Part shown: positions 7,990 to 16,735 of the stretch, one piece after another
Layout of the letters: the number at the start of each line of letters is the position of its first letter
How positions within the stretch are numbered: position 1 is the stretch's first letter
Assembly (NCBI GenBank): GCA_018662325.1
Contig: JABJGM010000010.1
Span: 1 to 52,312, forward strand
Direction: 5' to 3'
Length of the DNA: 52,312 nucleotides
DNA from: a bacterium
Lineage (GTDB): Bacteria > Patescibacteriota > Gracilibacteria > UBA1369 > GCA-2718715
The notes under the pieces: model-generated
Told to the model about the DNA's origin: nothing
The model's database searches: none
What the model saw: only the letters and a program-made list of their open reading frames with translations
Position numbers and translations under genes: made by a program

Positions 7990-8568
7990 ATGACAATCAA
8001 CATAGTTCTAACCGGTCCACCATCAGCAGGAAAAACAACTACTTTTCAAAATTTAAAGAAGAAAATTAAAAATGTTAACTTTTGTAAAGAAATATCAAGA
8101 GAAATAATAAAAGAATCCCTAGAGACAGGCTCTGATATTTTACCATGGAAAAACGCACAGGAATTTGATCGTAGAGTCGTAAGCTCACGTAATAAAGATT
8201 ATCTAAATCAAAAAAATTTATTAGAAACAAGACAAGGACTAAAAATAAAAATTTATGACAGGTCTCCAATAGACACGTACGCATATTCTAAAAAATTTGA
8301 ATGTATAGAAACTAACACAGTAAAAATTTGTAAATCACTACATTATGATTTGATTTTCTTCTTTCCATTTGAAAAAGAGATATACACCCAGGACGATGAA
8401 AGAAAAGAGTCTATACAGCTAGCCATCGATCTAGAAAAACATTTGATGGAGAGTTATATCGAATTTGACAATGAACTAATAACTGTAAATTTTGATACAA
8501 TTGAAAACAGATCTAATTTTATAATACAAGAGATAGAAGGAAGGCTAAATCTAGAATTAGATAGGTAG
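7990..8568 (+). CDS. NadR/AAA_28-like P-loop kinase or ATPase
   Basis: 192 aa. Walker A GPPSAGKTT at residues 9-17 directly after the first strand, then FCKEISREIIKE, a segment typical of the NadR-kinase/AAA_28 group, and IYDRSPIDTYAYS, which resembles the Walker B region of nucleoside/nicotinamide-riboside kinase-like proteins. Likely an ATP-dependent small-molecule kinase or a regulatory ATPase; the exact substrate is unknown. The N-terminal DNA-binding and adenylyltransferase domains of full NadR are absent. The 3' end overlaps the convergent membrane-protein gene by 12 bp. Confidence 0.75.
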   Translation: MTINIVLTGPPSAGKTTTFQNLKKKIKNVNFCKEISREIIKESLETGSDILPWKNAQEFDRRVVSSRNKDYLNQKNLLETRQGLKIKIYDRSPIDTYAYSKKFECIETNTVKICKSLHYDLIFFFPFEKEIYTQDDERKESIQLAIDLEKHLMESYIEFDNELITVNFDTIENRSNFIIQEIEGRLNLELDR

Positions 8569-9162
8569 ATAAATTAAGTCCTTAAATTTTTCACAAACTT
8601 TCTCATTAGAATCTAAGTCTTTAAAGCATTTATTAACCATTAATGAATATTTTTGGTTCGCAAAAATAGATTCAAAGTCTTTAAACCCACAGTTATAAAG
8701 CTCTTTTTCTAATTCAAGACCCAAATAATTCAAAGGAATTACATCACCTAGAAAACTATCTCCTAAATAAACTTTATATACAAACATAGTCTTATTCATT
8801 TCATTAAGATCAACAGAACAACTTTCTAAAAAAACTGTGGAGTCAATTAAATTTTTGGCAAAAGTAATCTGAGAAGAAATCAACCTATCTTCCAAGGCTG
8901 AAAAAGCTTGATCAAAAGTATCTTTCAAATCCGGAAAGCTGGATTCAGTTAAGCTATTATATTCGTTTAATCTCTCATTAATTTCATTTTGCTGATTTAG
9001 AATCCTTGACTCTAAGGCATCAATAGTTTTCTGTTGTTTATAATTAGAGCTAAGAGCTAAAAAAAGACTTAAACAAAGAGTAATCAAAAAGATAACAGTA
9101 TTTCTTACTTGATATTCTTTTATCTCATAAAAGAAATTATAAATATTTCTAAAAATTTTCAT
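8557..9162 (-). CDS. Membrane-anchored coiled-coil protein
   Basis: 201 aa. One transmembrane segment (about 22-42, TVIFLITLCLSLFLALSS) after a basic cytosolic N-terminus, then a heptad-rich coiled coil (about 45-75, with LESRILNQQNEINERLNEY) and an extracytoplasmic C-terminal domain with four Cys that could pair. Topology and Cys suggest a periplasmic/exterior partner-binding protein. No family recognised. Last gene of the minus-strand run after osmC (7 bp gap). Confidence 0.6.
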   Translation of the reverse strand: MKIFRNIYNFFYEIKEYQVRNTVIFLITLCLSLFLALSSNYKQQKTIDALESRILNQQNEINERLNEYNSLTESSFPDLKDTFDQAFSALEDRLISSQITFAKNLIDSTVFLESCSVDLNEMNKTMFVYKVYLGDSFLGDVIPLNYLGLELEKELYNCGFKDFESIFANQKYSLMVNKCFKDLDSNEKVCEKFKDLIYLPI

Positions 9163-9169
9163 TGGTAAT

Positions 9170-9586
9170 CTAGTTATAGTCTAAAATAAATTCTGTTTTA
9201 ACTGAATTGAGAATAAAACAATTATCTTTAGTAAAGTTTATTAATTTTAAAAATTTTTCAGTATCATCGGTAGTATACTCAAATTTAAGAGAAACAACTT
9301 TTACAAAAGGTTTCGAATTTTCTCCTCTGTCAATCAAAGATGTTGCACTAATATTCTTAAAAGAAAAAATTAAACCGACATCACCTGCTAATTTTAAAAA
9401 AGTAGTAAAAAAACAAGAGATCATTGAGAACATATAATAATCTTCAGGAGATAAAGCTCGAGCTTGTCCGTTAAACTCTTTTGGTATATCACATCGTAAA
9501 TTAGTAGAATTAAAATTAGCTATAATTAAATTATTAGCAGAAAAATCTTCAATACTTAATTTAAATTCTACTGGGTAATGAAACAT
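9170..9586 (-). CDS. OsmC/Ohr-family peroxide-detoxifying protein
   Basis: 138 aa. OsmC-family layout: the central LSPEDYYMFSMISCFFTTFL carries the first conserved Cys at the start of the long helix, and the second Cys is in KDNCFILNSVK near the C-terminus, where the family has its CPV-type motif. These two cysteines reduce organic hydroperoxides in characterised members. It lies 2 bp downstream of msrA, so the pair makes a small oxidative-damage operon together with the methionine sulfoxide reductase. Confidence 0.82.
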   Translation of the reverse strand: MFHYPVEFKLSIEDFSANNLIIANFNSTNLRCDIPKEFNGQARALSPEDYYMFSMISCFFTTFLKLAGDVGLIFSFKNISATSLIDRGENSKPFVKVVSLKFEYTTDDTEKFLKLINFTKDNCFILNSVKTEFILDYN

Positions 9587-9588
9587 AT

Positions 9589-10032
9589 TTATTTATTATA
9601 ATAATTTTGATGGTAATCCTCTGCCTCATAAAATTTTTTAAAAGGAAGAATTTCTGTTACAATTTTTGCTTTCAAAGAATTTTGTATTTCATTTTTAATA
9701 TTTTTAAGAATTTCAAATTCATCAATAGTTTCATAAAAAGCAATTGAGCGATAATTAGTACCGATATTAGGGCCTTGTCCATTTATTTGGCATGGATTAT
9801 GCATATGAAAGAAAAATTCACTTAAAGAGCTAAAAGAAACTTTCTGGTTATTATATATCACCTTTACAGTTTCTGCGTGACCTGTATTGCCTTGGCAAAC
9901 TTGCTTGTAAGAAGGATTCAAAGTATTCCCAGCACTATAACCAGAAATAGCTTCTATCACACCATCTAAATTTTGGAATTTATTTTCTACACTCCAAAAG
10001 CATCCAGCGGCAAAATATGCATTTTTTATCAT
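9589..10032 (-). CDS. msrA: Peptide methionine (S)-S-oxide reductase MsrA
   Basis: Reduces methionine-S-sulfoxide in proteins. 147 aa, a compact MsrA. The catalytic motif GCFW is at 10-13 (Cys 11), and the conserved GYSAG, GHAETVKV, FFHMHNPCQINGQGPNIGTN and YRSIAFY blocks follow in order. Thioredoxin-type recycling is expected. Cotranscribed with the OsmC gene and, 20 bp upstream, with the two ATP-grasp genes. No separate promoter is evident. Confidence 0.95.
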   Translation of the reverse strand: MIKNAYFAAGCFWSVENKFQNLDGVIEAISGYSAGNTLNPSYKQVCQGNTGHAETVKVIYNNQKVSFSSLSEFFFHMHNPCQINGQGPNIGTNYRSIAFYETIDEFEILKNIKNEIQNSLKAKIVTEILPFKKFYEAEDYHQNYYNK

Positions 10033-10052
10033 ATAAAAACGTTACAAGAAAA

Positions 10053-10913
10053 TTATAACATTTTTTTATTAGCAATTAAACTATCAATAAAAACTTCAGC
10101 AATATTAATTCCCGTCATATTTTGAGTCATAGCAAAATTACATGGTGAATTCTTTTCACAGGCTAAAAAAGAACCATCATTACCAAATAAAATATCGTAA
10201 CCAGAAAAATTGGCAACTAATATAGAATCAATTTTGGAAACATAATCTTTTACATCTTGCTCAAATTCATAATTTTTTCTTTTTCTAATAGAGTTATCAC
10301 CTACGTTTGAACGAAAATCATCACCAACTATATTTAAGTGCCCCGCAACAAATTTCTTATCAACGGTAATGTATCTCCCTTGAGAATGATGAGGATAAAA
10401 CTCTTTAAATGAGTAATTATAATTCTCAACATCAAATAAATTTATCATATGTTTAAGTTGCTCAATATTATCAACTTTAAAAACACCTTCCCCTTTAGAT
10501 AAACCAGATCTTTTCAAAACGATAGGAAAATCACCTAAGTGATCAACAATTGATTCTAAAGAAAGGTCATAAAGCTTAAAAAATTTTTTAGAAATTGTTT
10601 TTAACCCACGTAAACCTAATCGTATCAAATTTAAATCAAACTTAATATCATTAGAAAAAAATGTAAAAATATTATCAAATTCACTTATTGTATTATGACT
10701 TAATGTCTCTACTAACTTATGTCGTGTAGAATATCCTAACCTAATTAAATAATGTGGAAAAGAATTCAAAGATTTAATTTTTAATCTATCATCTAAATCA
10801 AAAAAAGAAATTGGTACGAACTGGAGACCCTTATTTTCAGCTGCTTTTTTAAAAAGATCTAACCTCTCCTCATAACCATATGTAGTAGGATTGTAAACAA
10901 TAATTAATTTCAT
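10053..10913 (-). CDS. RimK-like ATP-grasp ligase
   Basis: 286 aa. ATP-grasp fold: a pre-domain (1-100), then FPIVLKRSGLSKGEGVFKV (129-147) with the ATP lysine at 134 and a glycine-rich loop, the middle sheet with GRYITVDKKFVAGHL and DDFRSNV (199-204), and the Mg2+-binding end GYDIL (Asp 240), EKN (Glu 253, Asn 255) and TGINIAE. This is the RimK/lysine-biosynthesis LysX type, which joins an amino acid to a carboxylate through an acyl phosphate. The substrate is unknown. Its start overlaps the end of a second, degenerate ATP-grasp-like gene by 4 bp, so an active/inactive pair is likely. Confidence 0.8.
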   Translation of the reverse strand: MKLIIVYNPTTYGYEERLDLFKKAAENKGLQFVPISFFDLDDRLKIKSLNSFPHYLIRLGYSTRHKLVETLSHNTISEFDNIFTFFSNDIKFDLNLIRLGLRGLKTISKKFFKLYDLSLESIVDHLGDFPIVLKRSGLSKGEGVFKVDNIEQLKHMINLFDVENYNYSFKEFYPHHSQGRYITVDKKFVAGHLNIVGDDFRSNVGDNSIRKRKNYEFEQDVKDYVSKIDSILVANFSGYDILFGNDGSFLACEKNSPCNFAMTQNMTGINIAEVFIDSLIANKKML

Positions 10914-11701
10914 AAAGATTCTAAATTAATAATTTTACGGAAATCGTTTAAATCAGCAATTTCAATAAATAAAGTATTTATTCCAAAATTAAAACTAGAG
11001 AAAAAATACTCATTTTGAGTTTTCACCATCTTAAAGGTAATAACACCAACGGGAAGTTGCTTAGATAGAACATTTAAACTATTTAAAATATCTTTATCAA
11101 GATTAGACTCTAAAATGATTTTATTTGCATTATAAACATACAAAAGCTTTTTATCTTTAAAAACACATTCTAAAAAATCATCTTCATTATGATTTTGACT
11201 TAAATAAAAACCAGAATCTAATTCAAAAAACTGTGAATAGAAAAGATCAAATGATTTACGATCAATAGCAACCAATTTTTCGTCTTGATCATCATAAGAT
11301 TTAAAAATAATTGGAAAGCCATTTAATAATTCGATAGTATGTTCAACTGATCTATTATAAATCATAATTTCATGACTAGTTATTTTCTTTACATTTTTCA
11401 AATCTAATAAATCAAAAAATTTTCCAGAGTATTTAAAATGAAAATAAGATCTAAACAAAAACTTTAGATCAAAACATGTTATGGAAGATGAAGAAACCAA
11501 AAAAGTTATAAGCTCATGAGATTTAACAGTATTACATAAATCCAATACGTAAATTTTTCTATTCAAAAAATATTTTTGTAAATCAAAAACATTCAATGGA
11601 TCATCTATATTTATTAACTTAAAATCATTAAAGAAGTTTTTAAGTTTATTTAATAAAAAATCTGAAAAATTTTGATTTGAAACAAAAATTACAAGTTGCA
11701 T
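10910..11701 (-). CDS. Degenerate ATP-grasp-like partner protein
   Basis: 263 aa. It is a diverged relative of the next gene: FPIIFK occupies residues 129-134, exactly where the active protein has FPIVLK, and the C-terminal FNFGINTLF sits where the partner has its Mg2+-binding ExN and TGINIA. The glycine loop (here YDDQDEK), the catalytic DDFR region and the Mg2+-binding Glu/Asn are gone, so it probably neither binds nor hydrolyses ATP. The 4-bp ATGA overlap with the active gene suggests a fixed-ratio complex in which this protein is a substrate-binding or regulatory subunit. Identification rests on my hand alignment only. Confidence 0.5.
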   Translation of the reverse strand: MQLVIFVSNQNFSDFLLNKLKNFFNDFKLINIDDPLNVFDLQKYFLNRKIYVLDLCNTVKSHELITFLVSSSSITCFDLKFLFRSYFHFKYSGKFFDLLDLKNVKKITSHEIMIYNRSVEHTIELLNGFPIIFKSYDDQDEKLVAIDRKSFDLFYSQFFELDSGFYLSQNHNEDDFLECVFKDKKLLYVYNANKIILESNLDKDILNSLNVLSKQLPVGVITFKMVKTQNEYFFSSFNFGINTLFIEIADLNDFRKIINLESL

Positions 11702-11751
11702 AAAGTTTGATTAACAATAGTTAATATAATTTCAAATTTTATAAAAGCAAG

Positions 11752-13122
11752 TTATTTAGATTGACGAGCAACAAGATTTAAATAATTAAATATAGTTTGC
11801 ATTCCAATATTCATATTAAACAATCCAAAACTTTCATTTGGAGAATGAATATTATCCTCTTCCAATCCAAATCCCAAAAATATAGTTTCTTTGTTTAAAT
11901 GGGATTTAATCATAGAAGCAACTGGTATCGAACCTCCACACATAACAGGTAAACATTTAACACCAAAAGATTCTTCCATAGCTCTAGCGGCAAAAAGATA
12001 ATAAGGAGAATTTAAATTTGTAGCATAAGCAGCCCCGGAATTTTCGGTAAAATCAAATTCTATATCTAAAGTATCAGGAGCTATAGATTTAATATAGCTA
12101 ACAATTTGTGATTGAACCTTATCTGGATCTTGATTGGCCACTAATCTAAACGTAAATTTAGCTGAAGCTTGATTTGGAATAATAGTTTTCATTCCTTCTC
12201 CCTGATAACCTCCTGTAATTCCAACTACGTCAAAAGTAGGTCTAATTGAAGCTCCTTCATAAGCAGAAAAATTAGGCTCTGACAATAGCTTCTTAACTTG
12301 AAATTCAGAACAGACCTGATCATCAGATGGCATTTTTGAAAAAACTTGATTAAACTCATTTCTTTCAGATTCCGTATAATCTAAAACATCATTATAAAAA
12401 CCTGGGATTAGAATTTTTCCATCAGAATCCTTCACCTTTGCAATAATATGCGACAAGACATTGATTGGATTATCCATCATACCACCATACACTCCAGAGT
12501 GAACATCTACCTTTGGCCCTTTCACTGTAATCTCCATTGAAGTCATACCACGAACTCCTGCTGTGATAGAAGGCTGGTGATTTGATATAATTGAAGTATC
12601 ACTAATTAAAATAAAATCAGAATCAAGCATAGACTTATTATCTATAATAAAGTCTTCAAGATTAGTAGAACCTATTTCTTCCTCACCTTCTAAAAATATT
12701 TTTATATTCAATGGCCAAGAATCATTTTTAAACATGTATTCTAAAACTTTCATATGCATAAACACCTGTCCTTTATCATCAGCAGCGCCACGTGCATACA
12801 CTTTTTGGTTTTTAACTATCATTTCAAAAGGGTCAGAATCCCAACCATCCTCTTTAAAAGCAGGCTGAACATCATAGTGCCCATAAATTAATACAGTTGG
12901 AAGATTTTCATCTATGATTTTCTCCGCATATAAAACTGGATTCCCTTTTGTCTCAATTAATTTAGAATCCATACTAATTGACTGGAAAAAATTAAATAAA
13001 TAATTGGCACAATCTAAACATTCTTTCTTAAATACCGAATCAGCTGAAATAGATTTAAAAGCTAAAAACTCTGAAAGTTCTTTTAAAAAAGAAACTTGGT
13101 TCTGATTAATATAATCCTTCAT
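11752..13122 (-). CDS. M20-family metallopeptidase (dipeptidase/carnosinase-like)
   Basis: 456 aa, the typical length of the CNDP/PepV-type M20 peptidases. Di-zinc site: GHYDVQP (His 82, Asp 84), the bridging Asp in RGAADDKG (about 115), and EGEEEIGS with the catalytic Glu and adjacent ligand at 147-148; the late His is in HSPNES. The lid domain begins near VRGMTSMEITVKG. Hydrolyses di- or short peptides in the cytosol, which fits an organism that scavenges amino acids. The gene is 15 bp downstream of trmB and about 50 bp upstream of the ATP-grasp pair. Confidence 0.9.
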   Translation of the reverse strand: MKDYINQNQVSFLKELSEFLAFKSISADSVFKKECLDCANYLFNFFQSISMDSKLIETKGNPVLYAEKIIDENLPTVLIYGHYDVQPAFKEDGWDSDPFEMIVKNQKVYARGAADDKGQVFMHMKVLEYMFKNDSWPLNIKIFLEGEEEIGSTNLEDFIIDNKSMLDSDFILISDTSIISNHQPSITAGVRGMTSMEITVKGPKVDVHSGVYGGMMDNPINVLSHIIAKVKDSDGKILIPGFYNDVLDYTESERNEFNQVFSKMPSDDQVCSEFQVKKLLSEPNFSAYEGASIRPTFDVVGITGGYQGEGMKTIIPNQASAKFTFRLVANQDPDKVQSQIVSYIKSIAPDTLDIEFDFTENSGAAYATNLNSPYYLFAARAMEESFGVKCLPVMCGGSIPVASMIKSHLNKETIFLGFGLEEDNIHSPNESFGLFNMNIGMQTIFNYLNLVARQSK

Positions 13123-13137
13123 TTTGATAAATTAAAA

Positions 13138-13773
13138 CTATTTAAGCTTAAAATTTTTTAAATTAAATTTCAACCTTTTTATCTTTTTACCTAAATTAAG
13201 ATACTTCATCTCAAATACAGTTTTAAAGTCATAAGAAATTGGATATTCATTAACAAAAGTAAAATCTGTAAAATTCAAATTATACTTATTTATCTGAAAC
13301 AAAGTGTAATTATACATCAGCACAGAATCTGTTTTCAGATAAACATATCCACTATCAGTAAGAAGTGATTTATAGATATTTAAACAAAAATCAAAAGTTA
13401 ACCTTTTTTTTATACCAGAAAGCTTTGAATGAGGATCCGGAAATGTAATCCAAATTTCATCAAATTTAATATTTTTCAAATGGTCTTTTAGAAAAACAAC
13501 AGGACAACGAAAAAAATAAAGATTTTTTAAACCTTCTTGGATTCCAATATTAGCACCCTTAAAAATTCTATCCAATTTAACATCTATACCTAAAACAAAA
13601 GTATCTGGATTGTTCTTAGCATACTCTAAAGAAAACAATCCATGCCCACAACCAATTTCTAGAATCTTTTTCTTATATCCTTTAGCAAATTTAAAGTCAG
13701 ATAGCTTTTCAAGCGCATAAACATTATCAAACTCTAAAGCTTCTTTAAATCTAATTAACTTTTTTCTAGCCAT
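13138..13773 (-). CDS. trmB: tRNA (guanine-N7)-methyltransferase TrmB
   Basis: Makes m7G46 in tRNA variable loops. 211 aa. SAM motif I is ILEIGCGHGLFSLEYA (37-52), motif II region LGIDVK, and the family signature FPDPHSK is at 111-117 with the following K-RLTFDF. The basic C-terminal tail is usual. First gene of the minus-strand run that reaches down to 8557, with no terminator visible between the members. Confidence 0.93.
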   Translation of the reverse strand: MARKKLIRFKEALEFDNVYALEKLSDFKFAKGYKKKILEIGCGHGLFSLEYAKNNPDTFVLGIDVKLDRIFKGANIGIQEGLKNLYFFRCPVVFLKDHLKNIKFDEIWITFPDPHSKLSGIKKRLTFDFCLNIYKSLLTDSGYVYLKTDSVLMYNYTLFQINKYNLNFTDFTFVNEYPISYDFKTVFEMKYLNLGKKIKRLKFNLKNFKLK

Positions 13774-13814
13774 CTTTTTTTATAAAATTACACCCTGAGC
13801 TTAAAAAAGGCAAT

Positions 13815-13840
13815 AAAAAAAGCCCAGCATTAGCTGGGCT
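13815..13840 (-). terminator. Terminator of the S-layer-type gene
   Basis: AGCCCAGC / GCTGGGCT, an 8-bp stem with a 4-nt loop, followed on the minus strand by six Ts. It lies 16 bp beyond the stop of the 13857 gene and separates it from trmB. Confidence 0.88.
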
Positions 13841-13856
13841 TAAAAACATTTAACAA

Positions 13857-16661
13857 TTAGTTAAAAACTTCACTATTAGTAGTTACATCTCTTAAGTATT
13901 TAAAGATAGCAACTGCAACTTCTCCACGAGTCATTGGAGAATTAAAATCAACAGAAGCTTGAGATCCACTTCTTGATTCTAATAAATTGAATTTTTCAAC
14001 AACATAGAAAAACTCTGGTCCCCAAACTGAACCATCAGTAGGAACTAAAGATTGATCTTGTGATTTTAAGAAATCAATTTGATCTGTAGATAATCCTGTT
14101 GGATTAGCACTTAATAACATCTTAAAGAATTCACCAGTTGAAACAGTATTAGCTGGTTTATAAGTACCATCCGTGTAACCATTAATTACACCTGTTCTAT
14201 TAGCTACAGTTACAAATTCTGTATACCATTCACCAGCTGGAACACCAGGAAATTTTTGAACAAATGATTCCATATTAAATTGAGCCATAACATTTTCAAC
14301 ATTCATGAATTTAGAAACCATTAAGAATTTAGCAGCTTCTGCTCTATTTACTTCTTTATCTGTTCTAAAAGTTCCATCTGGATATCCACCAATAATATTA
14401 TTAGCTTTAAGACAATGAGCAGCTAAACTTTCAATATTTGTTGCGTCATAAGCTAAGTCATTAAAAGTTCCATCAGCTACTGGATTATAATTTCTTTGAC
14501 ATACAGTAAAATCAAATTCTGGAATTTCATATTCATATGAATAATCCCAAACATTATTTATTTCTTCAACCAAATTTTCTTCAACTTCTTGTTCTACATT
14601 TGCAAATTCTTCAACTTGATCTTGAGGAAGTTCTGTTGCTTCATAAATAACATCTTCAACAGTAGTAGGAGTTTCTTCTTGTACTTCTTCTGGTAATTCA
14701 GCGTCAGCATAAGTAGTTAATGTTTCTTCAGCATATTGAGCTTGTTCTTCTACAGCTTCCATTTCATTTTCTTCATTTTGCTCAACTTCTTGAACTATAG
14801 AACGAGAAACTTCAGGAATTTCAGTCCATCTTACTCTTTTAGCTAAATCAGCAAGTAAAGCATAATCATAAACTACATCAAAAATTCCTTGAGCAGCTCT
14901 ATCTAAATTATAATCGTTTAATTTATTAGGAGTAGCATCTGCTTTTACAGATAAAGAATTTCTTAATTCTAAGAAAATAGATTTAAAAACAGGCCATTTA
15001 CGCGGATATCTATCTTGTATCTCATCTATCAAACTATCTCTAGATTCTAATATTCTATCGTATACCTTTTCAACTTTTTCATCATTCAACCTAGGTAAAA
15101 CTTGAATTAATTCACGAGTTTTAAGAAATGACTTATTTAAAGCAGGACGAATAATACCAGCTTCTCTTCCACTAACATCAGAATTAACGCTAACATCAAA
15201 CTTAACTTTGATTTTGTTTTCTTGTAGCTTATTTCTATTATATTTATTTCTTGAAGAATCAGCTTGATTATCCTCATTCACTTGGTCTTCAACAACAGGG
15301 TTATTGAAATAATCACAAAATCTAGAGTAATTTGAAGAACTCATTGTGTGAGATTTCGAATTATATTCGTAAACAACTCTTGATGTAGCGTTCAAAGGTG
15401 AAAAAGTTCTTAAAGTAAATTTCTTTAAGTTTCCATTTTCACAAAATTGACGGAAAAATTCATTAGCAGGATCTGAGTCATTATAAGAAAGTGAAACTTC
15501 ACTGTAAGATTTAGGTTTAAAAACCAAATAATCCTTAGTAACACCAGATTTGTCGTAATGGTAATAATCAGTATCAGACTTAGCTAAATAATTAGTTGCA
15601 TCTTGATAATAATCTTCCCAGTAATCAACATCATTATATCGACCGTAATGACTACCACTTCCAATTTCAACTAAATACATAAAATCATCCTCTAAACCTT
15701 TTAATTGATAATTATTATTAGGAATATTAGAAACAGACATTCTTAACTTAGAGCTATTTGAAGAGAAAAATACTCTTGGAACATTAGTTTTTCTTAAAGT
15801 TGAAAATTTATATTCATTTGATGCATTATCAGTTGCTGGCTCTTGCTCTTGAACTTGAGTTTGAACTGGCTCTTGAGTTTGAACTGGCTCTTGAGTTTGA
15901 ACTGGTTCTTGAGTTTGAACTGGTTCTTGAGTTTGAACTGGTTCTTGAGTTTGAACTGGCTCTTGAGTTTGAACTGGCTCTTGAGTTTGAACTGGTTCTT
16001 GAGTTTGAACTGGTTCTTGAGCTTGAGCTGGAGTTGCAGTAGGTGAATAAGCATCTACAGAATCACAGAATCTTGAATGAGTTGAAGAACTCATAGTGTG
16101 AGATTTTGACTCATATTCATATACCATATTTTCATTAGTACCAGCCGGAGAGAATGGTCTTAGAGTAAATTTTTTAAGGTTACCATTTTCACAAAATTGT
16201 TTAAAAAACTCATTAGCTTGACTTGAATCAGTGTGATTCAAAGAAATTTCATCATAAGTTCCAGGTTTGAAAACTAAATAATCTCTAGTTACACCAGTTT
16301 GATCATAATGATAATACTCATTATTAGAATTCATTAAATGATTTGCAGCATCTTGATAATAATCTTCCCAGTAATCACTGTCATTGTATCGGCCATAATG
16401 ACTTCCACTTCCAATTTCAAGAAGATACATGAAATCATCTTCGAAACCTTTTAGTTGATAATTGTTATTTGGAATACCATTTACTGCAAGCCTTAAATGT
16501 GAGCTTGTAGATGATATAAACGGATTTGGTACCGAGGTATCTCTCAACGAAGTAAAGTTATAGTCTGCTAAAGCAGCTCCCAACGTTGAAAGAGATAATG
16601 TAGTTATTAAAACTAAACTACAAAATCGACGACCAAAAGTTTTTAAAAACGATTGATTCAT
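13857..16661 (-). CDS. S-layer-homology surface protein with duplicated N-terminal domain
   Basis: 934 aa, exported. Signal peptide 1-32 ending ALGAALA-like (TLGAALA). Two copies of a roughly 165-residue domain (about 33-200 and 282-450) share blocks such as EIGSGSHYGRYND and CENGNLKKFTLR; they are separated by nine EPVQTQ repeats. A helical region follows, then a Glu-rich spacer (about 620-715) and three SLH-type segments at the C-terminus (GGYPDGTFR, NGYTDGTYK, SPMTRGEV), which bind cell-wall polymers. Likely the S-layer protein or a major wall-anchored surface protein. No family recognised for the duplicated domain. Own terminator downstream; the gene stands alone. Confidence 0.88.
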   Translation of the reverse strand: MNQSFLKTFGRRFCSLVLITTLSLSTLGAALADYNFTSLRDTSVPNPFISSTSSHLRLAVNGIPNNNYQLKGFEDDFMYLLEIGSGSHYGRYNDSDYWEDYYQDAANHLMNSNNEYYHYDQTGVTRDYLVFKPGTYDEISLNHTDSSQANEFFKQFCENGNLKKFTLRPFSPAGTNENMVYEYESKSHTMSSSTHSRFCDSVDAYSPTATPAQAQEPVQTQEPVQTQEPVQTQEPVQTQEPVQTQEPVQTQEPVQTQEPVQTQEPVQTQVQEQEPATDNASNEYKFSTLRKTNVPRVFFSSNSSKLRMSVSNIPNNNYQLKGLEDDFMYLVEIGSGSHYGRYNDVDYWEDYYQDATNYLAKSDTDYYHYDKSGVTKDYLVFKPKSYSEVSLSYNDSDPANEFFRQFCENGNLKKFTLRTFSPLNATSRVVYEYNSKSHTMSSSNYSRFCDYFNNPVVEDQVNEDNQADSSRNKYNRNKLQENKIKVKFDVSVNSDVSGREAGIIRPALNKSFLKTRELIQVLPRLNDEKVEKVYDRILESRDSLIDEIQDRYPRKWPVFKSIFLELRNSLSVKADATPNKLNDYNLDRAAQGIFDVVYDYALLADLAKRVRWTEIPEVSRSIVQEVEQNEENEMEAVEEQAQYAEETLTTYADAELPEEVQEETPTTVEDVIYEATELPQDQVEEFANVEQEVEENLVEEINNVWDYSYEYEIPEFDFTVCQRNYNPVADGTFNDLAYDATNIESLAAHCLKANNIIGGYPDGTFRTDKEVNRAEAAKFLMVSKFMNVENVMAQFNMESFVQKFPGVPAGEWYTEFVTVANRTGVINGYTDGTYKPANTVSTGEFFKMLLSANPTGLSTDQIDFLKSQDQSLVPTDGSVWGPEFFYVVEKFNLLESRSGSQASVDFNSPMTRGEVAVAIFKYLRDVTTNSEVFN
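15857..16024. repeat. 18-bp minisatellite (nine units) in the surface-protein gene
   Basis: Nine 18-bp units encode EPVQTQ. Units differ by one synonymous base (GGCTC or GGTTC on the plus strand) in the order c c t t t c c t t, a pattern expected if blocks of several units were duplicated by slippage or unequal exchange. All changes keep the frame, so the linker length can vary. Confidence 0.93.
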
Positions 16662-16735
16662 TTTTTTTGGGTTAATATATACTATTTATATCAAATTCCA
16701 AGCCTTAACTTAATAACAAATCAACTTTTTGTAAA

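Noticed and set aside
15794-16054. Long open frames in other phases across the EPVQTQ array on both strands
   Set aside because: They only reflect the 18-bp repeat, which is a multiple of three and so leaves several frames open. No start signals, and the S-layer gene covers them.
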